From Hetaerina americana (taxonomy: Eukaryota; Arthropoda; Insecta; Odonata; Calopterygidae): a stretch of DNA of 64,000 nt. The notes under the pieces are model-generated. The model saw nothing but the letters and a program-made list of their open reading frames with translations, was not told the origin of the DNA and searched no databases. The translations under genes and the position numbers were made by a program. Below, piece by piece: positions 13,130 through 22,953 of this stretch (positions are counted from its first letter, which is position 1; the number at the start of each line of letters is the position of its first letter). Location: assembly GCA_022747635.1 (NCBI GenBank), contig JAKTNV010000005.1:86816969-86880968 (forward strand), given 5' to 3'.

Positions 13130-13860
13130 TGGATGGGGTGGTCTCTGAGGAAAGAGGATGAACGTAGATTTGAGACCATCGAGATGTGGATATGGAGGAG
13201 AAGTGAGAAAATACGTTGGAAAGAGAGGACTAGCAAGGAAGGGTAAAATGCGGCAAGAAAAGAGGAGTGGTGTAATGAAGTATGGATAAGGCAGACAAGG
13301 TGGGTGGAGGAAATATTTGAAAATAGCTTAATGTTTACAGCAACGATAGAAGGAAGCTTTTGTGTAATCGGAGTAGAGGAAGGAGAGAATAAGCTTTTTG
13401 GACGTCACGAAGTACGAATAACTTAGGAAGGAAATTATTAAGGGCAAAGAGTAAGGGCATGAGAAAGTAAACGCGAAATGCTGCACATGAGATTTTCTGG
13501 GGAGTGTTAAAAACCTACCTTTGCGATGGAATGCCAACTCGCCAATTCTTCCAAAGAGGTTCAGAGCTCTGTAAATCGATGCACTTACTAGACATTGAAA
13601 AATTAGTCGTGCGCTGGGTAGTGCATTGTATATTCAGGCATCGCCTGGGATTTGGATATGATGGAGGTGGAGGGAAAATGAAATGGGCGGTACGAAAAAA
13701 CAAAGCAAAGAAGTACTTGGTATGGTGTTGAAGGAGAGAGGGTTGTCGTGAGAAATTGCAAAAGATGGATGCAGGTCATTTGAAGATTGTGGTAGAGGGT
13801 AGAGTGTTGGGTAAACGAGGTAGACGAATGAATAGAGAAAAGGCATGAAAGACGGATTGA
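13130..13860 (+). pseudogene. Degraded RTE-like LINE ORF, C-terminal region
   Basis: Near 13139-13245 the plus strand reads WSLRKEDERRFETIEMWIWRR then RWKERTSKE, an unmistakable match in order to the C-terminal ETWSLKQEDRRRLEAFEMWVWRR region of the LINE-A copy at 53 kb. A second block near 13740-13860 (RVLGKRGRRMN, then LKGGRKYADLK) matches the end of the same ORF. Stops and frameshifts lie between them. It is an old, separate copy in the opposite orientation to most LINE-A copies here. Confidence 0.7.
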
Positions 13861-14149
13861 AGGGAGGCAGGAAGTATGCGGATCTGAAGAACTGATTGTT
13901 GTGACGCAGGTATGAAAGTCTTCATTTAATGTTGTGTTAGTTGAGACTCCGAAATGTTTCAAAGTTTAGGTTTAGGATCCATTACAAACCTCCTTTGATT
14001 AGTAGATTGCTCTTAATAAAAAAACACGAGGTTGAAAATAATTTCTGATAAACACAGCATTTAACCATGAGTTCTGTATGATATTTTACGGTCGGGTACA
14101 GCTAATCTTAATTGTGCGTCTATTGCCGTGAGATTCGCACATAAGGATA

Positions 14150-14310
14150 GTAATGGATTGGGGGAGGGGAGGTAGGGAAGGCAAACCTCCTTATTCCCTG
14201 TGCCTGTGTGGTTCCAAGAACGAAGACCTGGTTCCCGAAAAGTCACTCGTCCTGGGTGAGGCAGATGGTGCCCAGATATGTCAATCTGGCCCACTAGTCA
14301 ATAGCCAAGC
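14150..14310 (-). repeat. tRNA-derived SINE, diverged partial copy
   Basis: Shares 'attccctgtgcctgtgtggtt', 'cccgaaaagtcac' and 'tgcccagat' in the same order as the SINE at 22.7 and 56.5 kb. The tRNA head is degraded. Confidence 0.6.
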
Positions 14311-15175
14311 GTTTTAGAGATTCTAGACAACCGTGCCATACAATCACTTCTCAATCATATCGAAGGATTAAATATATCTTACCGATTTGAATAAGGCGTA
14401 TAAGTTAATGTTCTTGTATCCATAACGTTTCATCGCCTCCAAGTAACAGGCATTTTTTTACAGAATGAAGCTGCTAATGTGAGGAAGTGCATCGTGATTT
14501 TCAATTCATTTAACACTCTGATACGCCGTCACAGTTTTCTGTTTTTATGCCACAGTTGCATTGTCCCGGGGTTAAGTCAAGAGACCTAGTCACAGATAGA
14601 TACCTAGAGCAGGTTCCTAGGTATTTCTCGGTATATACATAGATTAGGCTACTGATAGCAAACTCTGATTTAACGCACAGTTTATAATTCATCAAAAAAA
14701 TGACCACACATATTAGTAAATATGTTTATTGTTTTTTTAATTTTTGTTTTAAATGTGATTTTTCGTGTAAGGGAGTTGGTGCGCACGGAGGTGATTTTAG
14801 GGCAGGATGGGGCCAGGGGTTTATTATATATTACTATACATCAGAGGTAGGCTTTCGGAGGTCCCCGCAAACTAATGCACAATGTTGGGTCATTATGAAG
14901 AATTCAGTTCTTGTAAAAAACTGTTCGTATTAAAAAAATAAGACGTTTGCGCCACACTATCTAATTTCACAGTAGAACAATTCTTCCTACCTCCCTTGAT
15001 GTCATATAAAAATGTCTACTCTGTATTTCTACTAATAATACCTGGCTTGCCCAATATTCTCCCGTTGACCACAATCCTCAGCAATCAATTCACTGCTTCG
15101 AGATTAGAAAAAAGAAAATGTCTCGCCGAAAGGCAACCAGCGATATTAAAGGATAATCTTGATTAGATGGCATTG
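14311..15175. other. Nothing recognised
   Basis: AT-rich sequence with short chance ORFs only. Confidence 0.4.
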
Positions 15176-15179
15176 CATT

Positions 15180-15397
15180 ACAGTAGCAGTATTTAGGGGA
15201 GGCGATTGACAGCTGAGAACATTTGCGTCATAAGGGATGGACAGGAAAGGATGAAGGGTGGAGAGAAACCCGGCGTCGACATTAGCCTACTCTATACGAA
15301 AGGCGCCAACACAGCCGGGATTTGAACGCGAGCCCTCTGGGTGGGAAGCCAGTACGATAGCCACCGCACCAATCCCGATCCCGCATTACACATTTTA
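15180..15397 (-). repeat. (AAC)n-tailed retroposon family, copy
   Basis: 'aggggaggcgattgacagc', 'gatgaagggtggagagaaac' and 'cattagcctactct' match, base for base over long stretches, the reverse complement of the insertion at 46055-46260. This copy then diverges into a segment with 'gggatttgaacgcgagccc', a B-box-like string. Confidence 0.75.
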
Positions 15398-15998
15398 CGA
15401 GGGTAGGCTGAAAACTAATGCACACATGCTCGTAGACCACAAACAAAATGATCTTCAGAAGCACTCCTGGTGGCATGTGGAATTAACATTCCCCCTCAGC
15501 ACGCATGCGCAGGTTTGAGTTCATTTCATTCATCCAGTGTACTCGTATTTTGAGAAGCGGAAGTATCGAGACGCGTTCTAGTGCTATGTCAACGCGAGTT
15601 AAACAGCGTGATGTTATCGACAGCTGCCTTAAACTCATAGTCCGAGGTGTAATGATTACCCTTGAGGTGTCCGTTGACTTGAGGAAAAAAATAAAAATCG
15701 AAATGCGCAAGATCGGGGGAATAAGGAGGGTTACTAGTAGCAATCGACACTGTTTGTCCTCGTCTGTGTCTTGTTAAAAATTCGATAATAGCACGCTGTT
15801 AAACTCGTGTTGACATAGCACTAGAACACGTATCCATAATTTCGCTTCTCAAAATACACTCGATGAATGTAACTACCACAAACCTGCGCATGCGTGTTGA
15901 GGGGGAATGTTACTTCCACATTACACGAGGAGTGCTTCTGACGGTAATTTATTTTGTGGTCTACAAGCATGTGTGCATTAGTTTTCAGCCTCCCCTCG
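15398..15998 (-). mobile_element. Mariner-derived MITE with long terminal inverted repeats
   Basis: Starts after a TA with cgagggtaggctgaaaac and ends with the near-perfect inverse, followed by TG where TA is expected. The inverted ends run roughly 130-190 bp with mismatches. Its centre, on the minus strand, carries the C-terminal transposase region (CDFYFF-type, LKR, then GNHY) of the mariner at 61985-62683. It is therefore an internally deleted, non-autonomous relative. It lies directly beside the retroposon at 15180. Confidence 0.8.
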
Positions 15999-16636
15999 TG
16001 TGGTCACATCTCAACAAAAAAAGAATAAACTTATGAATGTTGAAAGCGCGCACGCATAATCGTTTTCCGAGAACCGCATTCCAAGTGCCGAAGCCTTAGA
16101 AACAGTTTGGAATAGAGTGCCGGGCGTCTAAAGTAAACTCGAGAAGCTTCCAAGTAAATTGACAGACCCTCTTGCTCGATGAAAACGCTCGATAACTTGT
16201 TCTCATTTACTTTTCAGATAAAGCGTAGTTTGGATTAATTCATGTTTACATTTAAAATTGATATTAGAGATCTTGAAAATCGACATGCAGCTATGAGACA
16301 TGGACACCAAATCTCAAGCCCACGAGAGAAGGCTAAGTTATCAGTAGATAGCGAAAATAAAAAACTTTCGACCTATTATAATACAGGAAGACTTTTCAAG
16401 ATATCTTTGTGAGTACCTATAAATTGATTCAATTGAAATCCACAGACGAAAATTAAAAAAGTCATTTCTGCGACTTCTCTGGCCTTGATATGTTTTTTTT
16501 TGGTGGCGAGAGGACCTTTGGAAGACTTCCATGTTGAAGACAGGAATTCAATAAAAAATTTGATTTTTCCAATTCACTCTTGATTTGATGTTTTTAATTG
16601 TGACAATTTTTGGTCTCGGTGCATCAATGCAAGTTA
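15999..16636. other. Nothing recognised
   Basis: Unassigned AT-rich sequence between two mariner-type elements. Confidence 0.4.
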
Positions 16637-17415
16637 CATGGGGGGTCCCAAAAGAACCCGCCCTAACCTAGAGATGGCGGTAGTTGTTAGAAATATATCA
16701 CTGTATTAGAAAGTATGCTTTTGAGTGTTTAACAAAGTTTCACAGCAGCAAAGCAGATTTTTTTCGCCGTTTCATAACCATGGATGAAACATGGGTCCGT
16801 TACTTCACACCCGAGACAAAAGAATAATCAAAACAATGGTTTCGAAAGGGAGAACCGACTCCGAAGAAGGCGAAGACCGTTTCATCCGCAGGCAAGGTCA
16901 TGGCGTCGGTTTTAAGAGAGGCGCGTGGGATAATTTTCATTGATCATCTTGAAAAAGGGAAAACTATCAACGGCGAGTATTATGCGTTGCCATACTGCAA
17001 CGTTTGAGCAAAGAAATCAAGCAAAAGCGGCCGCATTTGGCTCAGAAGAAAGTATTGTTTCATCAAGACAATGCACCAGCTCATAAATCCGTTATTGCAA
17101 TGGCCAAAATTCATGAATTAAAGTTTGAATTCCTCCCTCATGCACCCTATGCGCCATTTTTAGCCCCCTCGGCTTATTTTCTGTTCGCAAACTTGAAAAA
17201 AATACCTCAGTGGTCAAAGATTTTCCATCCGTGAAGAAGTGATGTCGGCAGTTAATGGCTATTTGGAGGAGCAAGACAGTTCTTATTATAAAAAGAGTAT
17301 CGAACTTATTGAACATCGCTGAGAAAAGATTATAGAGCCGAAAGGAGATTAAATTAGTTTTTTCCAAAACTTTTGTGTTTTCTTGGTTGGGTAGGGTACT
17401 TTTGGGATTGCCTCG
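16637..17415 (+). mobile_element. Mariner element, internally deleted (family M1)
   Basis: TA-flanked; terminal repeats contain 'tcccaaaag' at both ends. After a ~130-bp leader the transposase begins near its middle with TMDETWVRYFTPETKE (first catalytic Asp), an in-frame stop, then HQDNAPAHKS (second Asp), YAPFLAPSAYFLF and the C-terminal end. The DNA-binding N-terminus is missing. The third catalytic position reads SAY instead of SDY, so the protein would be inactive even if whole. The first ~70 bp match the end of the copy at 58510-59073, which keeps the half missing here. Confidence 0.88.
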
Positions 17416-18274
17416 TAATACTCAGCTTCTTTGCAACATCTTTCAGATTAATTAGAGAAAACATCGTTTATAAACACGCCTATGTTCGTGAAAGGTAATC
17501 ATTGGTTGGAATGACGGCCTATTTGATAACCAATTTTTGAAACTAATATTTAAATTAAACTTAAAATTTTTAATTAACCTCGTGTAGATCTAGAGGTTAA
17601 ACAGTTTCTGTCAGATGTACTCACTTGATTAAAAGTTGAAAATGTTTACTTCAGTTCGCAGAGGAAATTTTTAAAAACATCGTTCGAGGAAGTGGTGAAA
17701 TCTACCTGTATGTAGTTTTTTTTGTTTTACAGCGGAATTTTAGATTCTCAAACTTTGTGCGACAGTTTTGAGAATAGTATTGCGACCTTTATGGCTAAAA
17801 AGAAACATTTTTTTTAGACGGTAGTTCTTTTGAGAAAAAATAGCGACTATTTTTGCTCACTGTATTCGTCAGGTACCGTTTGCTCTCGGCCTCGCTAGAT
17901 TTCGCACGCGCTGTCAATTTTTTTAGTTCGGGCACATTCGGGAGATAAATTGCGTCCATTTTTCCCATCTCTGTAGCAAATCAGGCGCCTCACAGGCGCA
18001 AAACATTTGAGTGCCCGTAGATTGGACGCCTCAATTGCAATCGCTTTCTGAAATGAGTCAGAAATGACAGAATAGAGGAAGGGAGATCGGTGGAGAGTTT
18101 ATTGAGGAAGTGGTAATGATATACAGTATTGTACTTTTGTTTGACAGGATATAATAGTTCTATAATTTTTCTAGACATTTTTTGTCTCTTTCGCGGTTTT
18201 ATTTGGCTTAAAACTTGAAACTTTTTCGGCGATTTTGTGTGAATTTCCTAGACCATTTGTGTTCTATCTAGTTA
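17416..18274. other. Nothing recognised
   Basis: AT-rich; a short stretch near 17880-18020 has higher GC but no clear feature. Confidence 0.4.
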
Positions 18275-18696
18275 CAAGGTTTGCATAAAAAGTATCGCTA
18301 ACAACTTTTTCCTGACGTGCATTGCGTGAAGTGCTCCGTCGGTTAAGTGTACGCATGATCGCACATCGTATCGGCATTGGATAAGATGACAGTGCACACC
18401 ATTATCATTGAAAATTTGGCGATGCGGAAGATCTGCGCAAAAATCGTCCCGAAGATCATGACGGACGACCAAGAGCAGAGTCTAGAGTGCCTGCTTGTGA
18501 AGACCCTCTTCGACATCAACCAACGGCATCGCGACGATTCCCCAATCCCCTTGCAATCCCGACTTGGAACTAGCAGAATATTTCCCACTCCAAAAGGTGA
18601 AATTCTCCCTCAAAGGATACCTCCATGGGACCTTGAGTGAGTCCATGAGACCGCCAAAGAAGTAATGAAAACTTCGTTGCAATTTTCCACAGTTAA

Positions 18697-18744
18697 AACT
18701 TTATTGCCGACCATGGTTTCGATACACTGTATCATCATCAGGTG
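18697..18744 (-). ncRNA. Hammerhead ribozyme motif, mirror copy
   Basis: The left arm of the palindrome encodes exactly the same core on the minus strand (GTTTCGATACACTGTATC and TCATCAG read on plus). Confidence 0.7.
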
Positions 18745-18747
18745 CCT

Positions 18748-18795
18748 CACCTGATGATGATACAGTGTATCGAAACCATGGTCGGCAATAAAGTT
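18748..18795 (+). ncRNA. Hammerhead ribozyme motif
   Basis: Core CTGATGA at 18751-18757, one extra T, stem II GATAC-AGT-GTATC, then GAAA at 18772-18775. Stem III is CC-AT-GG and the NUH cleavage site is GTC at 18781-18783. Stem I is short and poorly paired at its truncated 5' side, so activity is uncertain. Confidence 0.72.
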
Positions 18796-19082
18796 TTAAC
18801 TGTGGAAAATTGCAACGAAGTTTTCATTATGTCTCGATTCCACAACATGACGCCTGACTCTTCACCTTTCGTGCGCCAAAGAAGCTTTAACGCATACCCT
18901 TATATACCTTCCTGAATCCGCCGACCAGGGAGCCTTCGAGTCGTGGAAAAGCCGCTGGAAAAAGTGTGCCGACACTTAAGGAAATACTTTGAAGAATATT
19001 GAGGCTTTGAGGAATATTTGGCAATACCTAAAATTAATCTATTTTTCCGAAACTTTTCTCGATTCTTTTTATGCAAACCGTG

Positions 19083-19934
19083 CATATTAGTCTCCGCCAT
19101 CTACCTGTACGAGCCTACGCGAAAACACTCGTTTGATTCCGCGACCAAACTTCCTAAACACAATATAATTATATTCGAGCGGATTAAACTCTCATAATGC
19201 GTTAAGAATAAATAAATTTGGACCGTAAAACACAAAATGAACAAATGCATTGTGCATGATGCCGTAATTCGGTGAAACGCTCCGTACCAATAAATATTCG
19301 GTGGAAAAGTATGTCGTTCCCTCCGATGCTACGGATTCCCTATGCTATGCTCCCTCCATCCACCACTTCTCACGAGACTTCCTACGCGTTCTCCTCGCTC
19401 GGACTCCACGTTTTATTGAAGAAAACGAGCGTCTTCTTCCTACGTCTTCGCTAAACTTGCCTCAATCGCTCCGCAATGAGCACACATGAAATAATTCCCC
19501 CTCAAGAGCTCCGGCCGGTTCTCCTCCTGATCACTTTAACATTTTCTCTCTTTTTCAGTGCCATACTTACATTAAATACAATCGCCACTTCTGATTGTTC
19601 GACTCCCACTACGCGATTATAGTTGAGTTTCTCGCTCGTGTTTTATTTTGAATTCCGATTGTCTTTCTTTTCATACCACGGTCAACAAATGATTCTCCTA
19701 TGCAGTGAGAGACTCGAAAATGTTTTTCTGTTTCTGCATGGTACCCTGAAAACCATCGCTAGGGCTTTTGGCTGGTGATTTGATTTTAATTCTGATTCAA
19801 AGCCAAGTTATCCTTATTTTTTTCAGTATATAATTGAAATGTGCTGCGCATACGAAAGGAGCTCCTAGAAACAGGGAGGACAAGTAGCTAAGATGATGTG
19901 GAATAATGACAATGAACTAGTCTACTTGGAATGA
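19083..19934. other. Nothing assigned
   Basis: A 62-codon ORF at 19301-19489 (MEKYVVPSDATDSLCYAPS...) has mixed composition but no known motif. The rest is AT-rich. Confidence 0.35.
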
Positions 19935-20167
19935 TGAAAATAAAATATTTTTTCTCTCTAGCGCAGTCGGATGAACTTATTCTGATCCATCATCGTACGT
20001 GGGGAATATTATATCTTAAATCTATCTATTCTACCCTTCATCTCTCTAATTTTATTTCACATAATATCTCCTACCGTAGTACGATGGACCTAATGATATA
20101 TTTTACTCATGGCCACTGTTTATCATCCTCCAATCTATTCAAGAGGTATAATCTGTAATTTAAAACC
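19935..20167 (-). repeat. LINE-C (CR1/Jockey-like) 3' end fragment
   Basis: Matches the 3' untranslated end of the LINE at 27.2-28.8 kb: 'tagcgcagtcgga', 'catctctctaattttat', 'cctaccgtagtacgatgg' and 'aatctgtaatttaa' in the same order. No coding sequence is retained. Confidence 0.8.
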
Positions 20168-20213
20168 CCTCTGGTCAGTAGTTCAACATTCTGTCCCTGG
20201 ATTACCACGTCAC

Positions 20214-20216
<3 letters not shown>
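20168..20216 (-). repeat. tRNA-derived SINE head fragment
   Basis: 'ctggtcagtagttcaacattct' followed by 'ctggattaccacgtcacc' is the SINE head seen at 22830-22872 with a few changes. It abuts (TA)n directly. Confidence 0.65.
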
Positions 20217-20272
<56 letters not shown>

Positions 20273-20274
20273 CA

Positions 20275-20319
<45 letters not shown>

Positions 20320-20342
20320 GCATATATATATATATAATATAT
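20217..20342. repeat. (TA)n microsatellite
   Basis: Long TA runs with two 'acacatgcata' interruptions. Lies between a SINE head and a LINE-A 3' tail. Confidence 0.95.
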
Positions 20343-20515
20343 GTGTATAATTATTGTTTTAATAAGGAAATCTACCGATTTACCGGTTAAGGTAGGTTTT
20401 TGGATGGGCACATCTACCAAATAAATATTTTGAAACCTACTCTACATCAGGTCCCTCTTCATCTCTAAGTACTTTTCGTGCCTCCGTAGGATTTCTCCCA
20501 ACAAACTCTTCACAA
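20343..20515 (-). mobile_element. LINE-A 3' end, internally deleted
   Basis: Has the conserved tail ('accggttaaggtaggttttt', 'ggatgggcaca') and the 'ctctacatcaggtccctc' end of the ORF, then jumps to 'cgtaggatttctcccaacaa'. A short 5'-truncated copy. Confidence 0.85.
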
Positions 20516-20553
20516 TTTATGTATACATATATATTTTTATAATATAAAAATAA

Positions 20554-20600
<47 letters not shown>

Positions 20601-20990
20601 CATATAATTTATTTATATATATATATACATATATATATATATAAATATAAATATAAAAAACATGAACAGCAACAAACAATATATGATCTGATAGTAACAA
20701 TATGGATATATATATATATATATACACACTTAAAGCAAAAAAACAGTATAAGAACACATAAAAAGATCAGCCACACGTTAATTCTTGATAATTTCGACGG
20801 AATTCAGCTCCGTCTTCATCGGAAGAAATAAAAGTAATCAGAAGTAATCTTCCGATGAAGACGGAGCGAATTCGAATCCATTTCGAATTCCTTCGAAATG
20901 ATCAAGAAAAAAACGTGTGAGTGATCTTTTTATGTGCTCTTATACTGTTTTTTTTGCTTTAAGTGTGTATATATATATCCATATTTTTAT
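20516..20990. repeat. AT-rich tract with imperfect hammerhead-type hairpin
   Basis: TA-rich runs flank an imperfect inverted repeat (about 20690-20822 and 20848-20985). The arms share 'aaagcaaaaaaacagtata', 'aagaacacataaaaagatca' and 'acacgtt'. On the minus strand: CCGATGA (20822-20816), one extra A, stem II GACGGA/TCCGTC, then GAAA (20795-20792). CCGATGA has C for the usual U4, so it is a decayed core. Confidence 0.6.
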
Positions 20991-22440
20991 ATATAATTTA
21001 TATGTATACACACATATATTTATATACTATATATACTTCCGAAATTTTGAAGCTAGTGACCTAATGAAGTTTTTCTTCATTAGGGACTGGGACCAGACGC
21101 CGTAGTGACAAAAAATGCAGGGGGTATTAGAGCATCAGTCATGCATGTAGAATTATTACTTCATACATGCATCCAAAAACATGAATGATCATATACATGA
21201 ACTCTCGTGCGCATATATGCCTTCATATGTATATTATACAATAATTGTTGCGTCTTATTAATTCGTTAAATTCTGGCATTTTAGTTATTTTAACTTTTTC
21301 GGGCACCTGGGTATCGACTTTGTTTTGACTGTGCAATCTGGAAGAACGATTGATCGAATGTGTCCATGATGATGTGTATCATCTCTTATTTTTTTATCTC
21401 GGTGGTCGTATCTACCCTCATAATTCGGTGCCATAATAATTCCTCCTGTGTTGTTCTTAGATAACTTAGGCTTCCTGCAACCATCTAAAAGTCATAAGTA
21501 TTGCCTGTTCTCTTCGTGAAGAAAGAGGTTCCCAGCCTAAAGCCTACAACATTGTCGTGGTGCCAACTTTTCTTGTGGTAATTTTTAACGCACCAAACAG
21601 GTTTTTAACTGAACCTTTTACAATTCCTTATTCAACGCTTTCTCCCATGGATCCTGGATACTATCCACGTATTCTAATTGCGGCAAAACTAAGTCGAAAT
21701 AAGACCTCTCTCTTCTAAATTTTCATTACATTTTCTTAAAACCCGTCGAATAAAATTAAGTTTCATTAAGAGTGATCCGCACATTTTTCTAATGTGTCTA
21801 CCCCATGGTAGGTGGTATGCAAATAACTAGTAGTTGAGATAACACAGAATATGGACACAGAATACCAAGAGTATTAATACCAAGTTTATGTCCACTACAG
21901 GAACAACTCCGATAATATTTGAAACACCCATTTAACAACCAAAAATTAATACAAACGATTATCTAAATATATTAAAAAAGGTGTGATATTTAAAAAGTGC
22001 AATACACGAGTCCGGTCATTCCTTTACACACCTCACCTCAGTTGAATTAGTCATGTTATTAAACATGACTAATTTGCCTATGAATTTATTTTTTAACGCA
22101 GGATGAGGTCATAAAGATAGAAAAAATAAAATATAGTAATCTCTGTTTATTTTTATTGCCCGGAAGGCAGCCTCCCCGAGATAACCTTATTCACAAACCT
22201 TGTGACTTCATCCACCCTCCCCCAACCACATACTTCACGTCGAAATGCTTCCTCTGTCATTCCTTCCGAGGAGATAGCAGAGAGCGTGGAAGATAAGGGA
22301 TCCAGTGGTTGCCGCCCCCGCACACACAAAACGAGTCCCCCTGACACGGCACCCGAGACTGCCCTCGGCTATCCCGCCTTCCCTGACTCATTTCAGGTAG
22401 TGATTGCAAATGCGACGCCCCTTCACTCAACTCCTTCGCA
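20991..22440. other. Mostly unassigned DNA
   Basis: AT-rich. A 13-bp perfect inverted repeat (aattagtcatgtt, 4-nt loop) lies at 22045-22074. A GC-richer stretch from 22150 leads into the hammerhead-type element at 22.46 kb and may be its 5' flank. Confidence 0.4.
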
Positions 22441-22454
22441 CCTGCGGGCCGCGT

Positions 22455-22600
22455 ATCCCTCTCTTCCTTGACGAAGGTGGCAGAGATCACCGAAAATTCG
22501 AAACTTGGTGAGTCTCTTTTCCTCTTTAGTGCGTTTCTGTGTTTTGGTCTGTGTCCACCAGTGCTAAATTGTATGCATCATAAATATATATTAATAAAAC
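22455..22600 (+). repeat. Hammerhead-type pLTR-like fragment (family B)
   Basis: TTGACGA (22468-22474), an extra A, stem II GGTG-8 nt-CACC, then GAAA (22492-22495). The downstream segment 'gtgagtctcttttcctc', 'gtgtttctgtgtttt' and 'ctgtgtccaccagtgcta' is shared with 33.3 and 33.8 kb. C3 of the ribozyme core is T, so it is probably inactive. Confidence 0.55.
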
Positions 22601-22872
22601 CATAAACACAGTAATCAACCCGAAGGTCGGTTTAGTAGGTGATGGTAGAGTTCACCCAGGACTAAGCCCGACGGCGTGTGAAATTCACACATCAGGGTAG
22701 GGGGGCCAGTACCTTTCCCTGTGCCGGTAATGATTTCCCAGGTTTTTGGCAACCGAAAAGTCACATAGCTTGGGTAGACCTGCAAGTGCCCAGAGACTTG
22801 CCCGGTAATCGAACCCAGGACCTCCAGTCAGTAGTCCAACGCTCTACCCCCTGGACTACCACGACCCACAGA
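22597..22872 (-). mobile_element. tRNA-derived SINE, near full length
   Basis: Read on the minus strand: tRNA-like head with A box TAGTCCAGGGGG and B box GGTTCGATTACC, then 'cacctgcaggtct'-type body, 'acacgccgtcgggctta', 'aaccgaccttcggg' and a tail near 22597. The boxes are the internal RNA polymerase III promoter. Other copies at 42.2, 42.6, 51.2 and 56.4 kb fix the length near 275 bp. Confidence 0.85.
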
Positions 22873-22884
22873 CATACAAACACA

Positions 22885-22890
22885 AATATA

Positions 22891-22952
<62 letters not shown>
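22885..22952. repeat. (TG)n/(TA)n microsatellite
   Basis: Short GT run then a long TA run between the SINE head and the LINE-A tail. Confidence 0.95.

Positions 22953-22953
<1 letters not shown>

Larger units (their letters stand above)
18652..18884 (+). mobile_element. Short Penelope-like (pLTR) insertion with 11-bp target duplication
   Basis: cgccaaagaag occurs at 18652-18662 and again at 18874-18884. Between them lie a left arm (18663-18744), a 3-nt spacer, a perfectly complementary right arm (18748-18829) and a 44-nt tail. The uninterrupted site is seen in the sister mariner at 60110 (gtcaaagaagg). The right arm holds a hammerhead ribozyme core followed by AATAAA. Penelope-like elements are known to carry minimal hammerheads in their pLTRs and to make short target duplications; assignment to that group is inference because no protein is present. 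Confidence 0.8.
18275..19082 (+). mobile_element. Mariner element, internally deleted and interrupted (family M2)
   Basis: Ends are caaggtttgcataaaaag and its inverse, with TA on the left. Remaining transposase fragments are the helix-turn-helix end (MRKICAKIVPKIMTDDQEQ) fused by deletion to DDSPIPLQSRLGTSRIFPTPK, a decayed catalytic C-terminus; the final block corresponds to PESAYQGALELWK in the sister copy at 59748. The central catalytic domain is gone. At 18663 a 211-bp hammerhead-bearing element has inserted. The same internal junction (GACGATTCCCCAA after ...GAAGACC) occurs in the sister copy, so the deleted form itself was mobilised. Confidence 0.88.

Noticed and set aside
20107..20420. 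ORFs of Ile-Tyr repeats on both strands
   Set aside because: Translation of (TA)n microsatellite; same for 22828-23028, 33358-33868, 42600-42883, 52976-53164 and 56005-56336.
22830..22872. True tRNA gene at the SINE heads
   Set aside because: A and B boxes are present but the sequence is repeated five times with a shared SINE body and does not close a cloverleaf acceptor stem.
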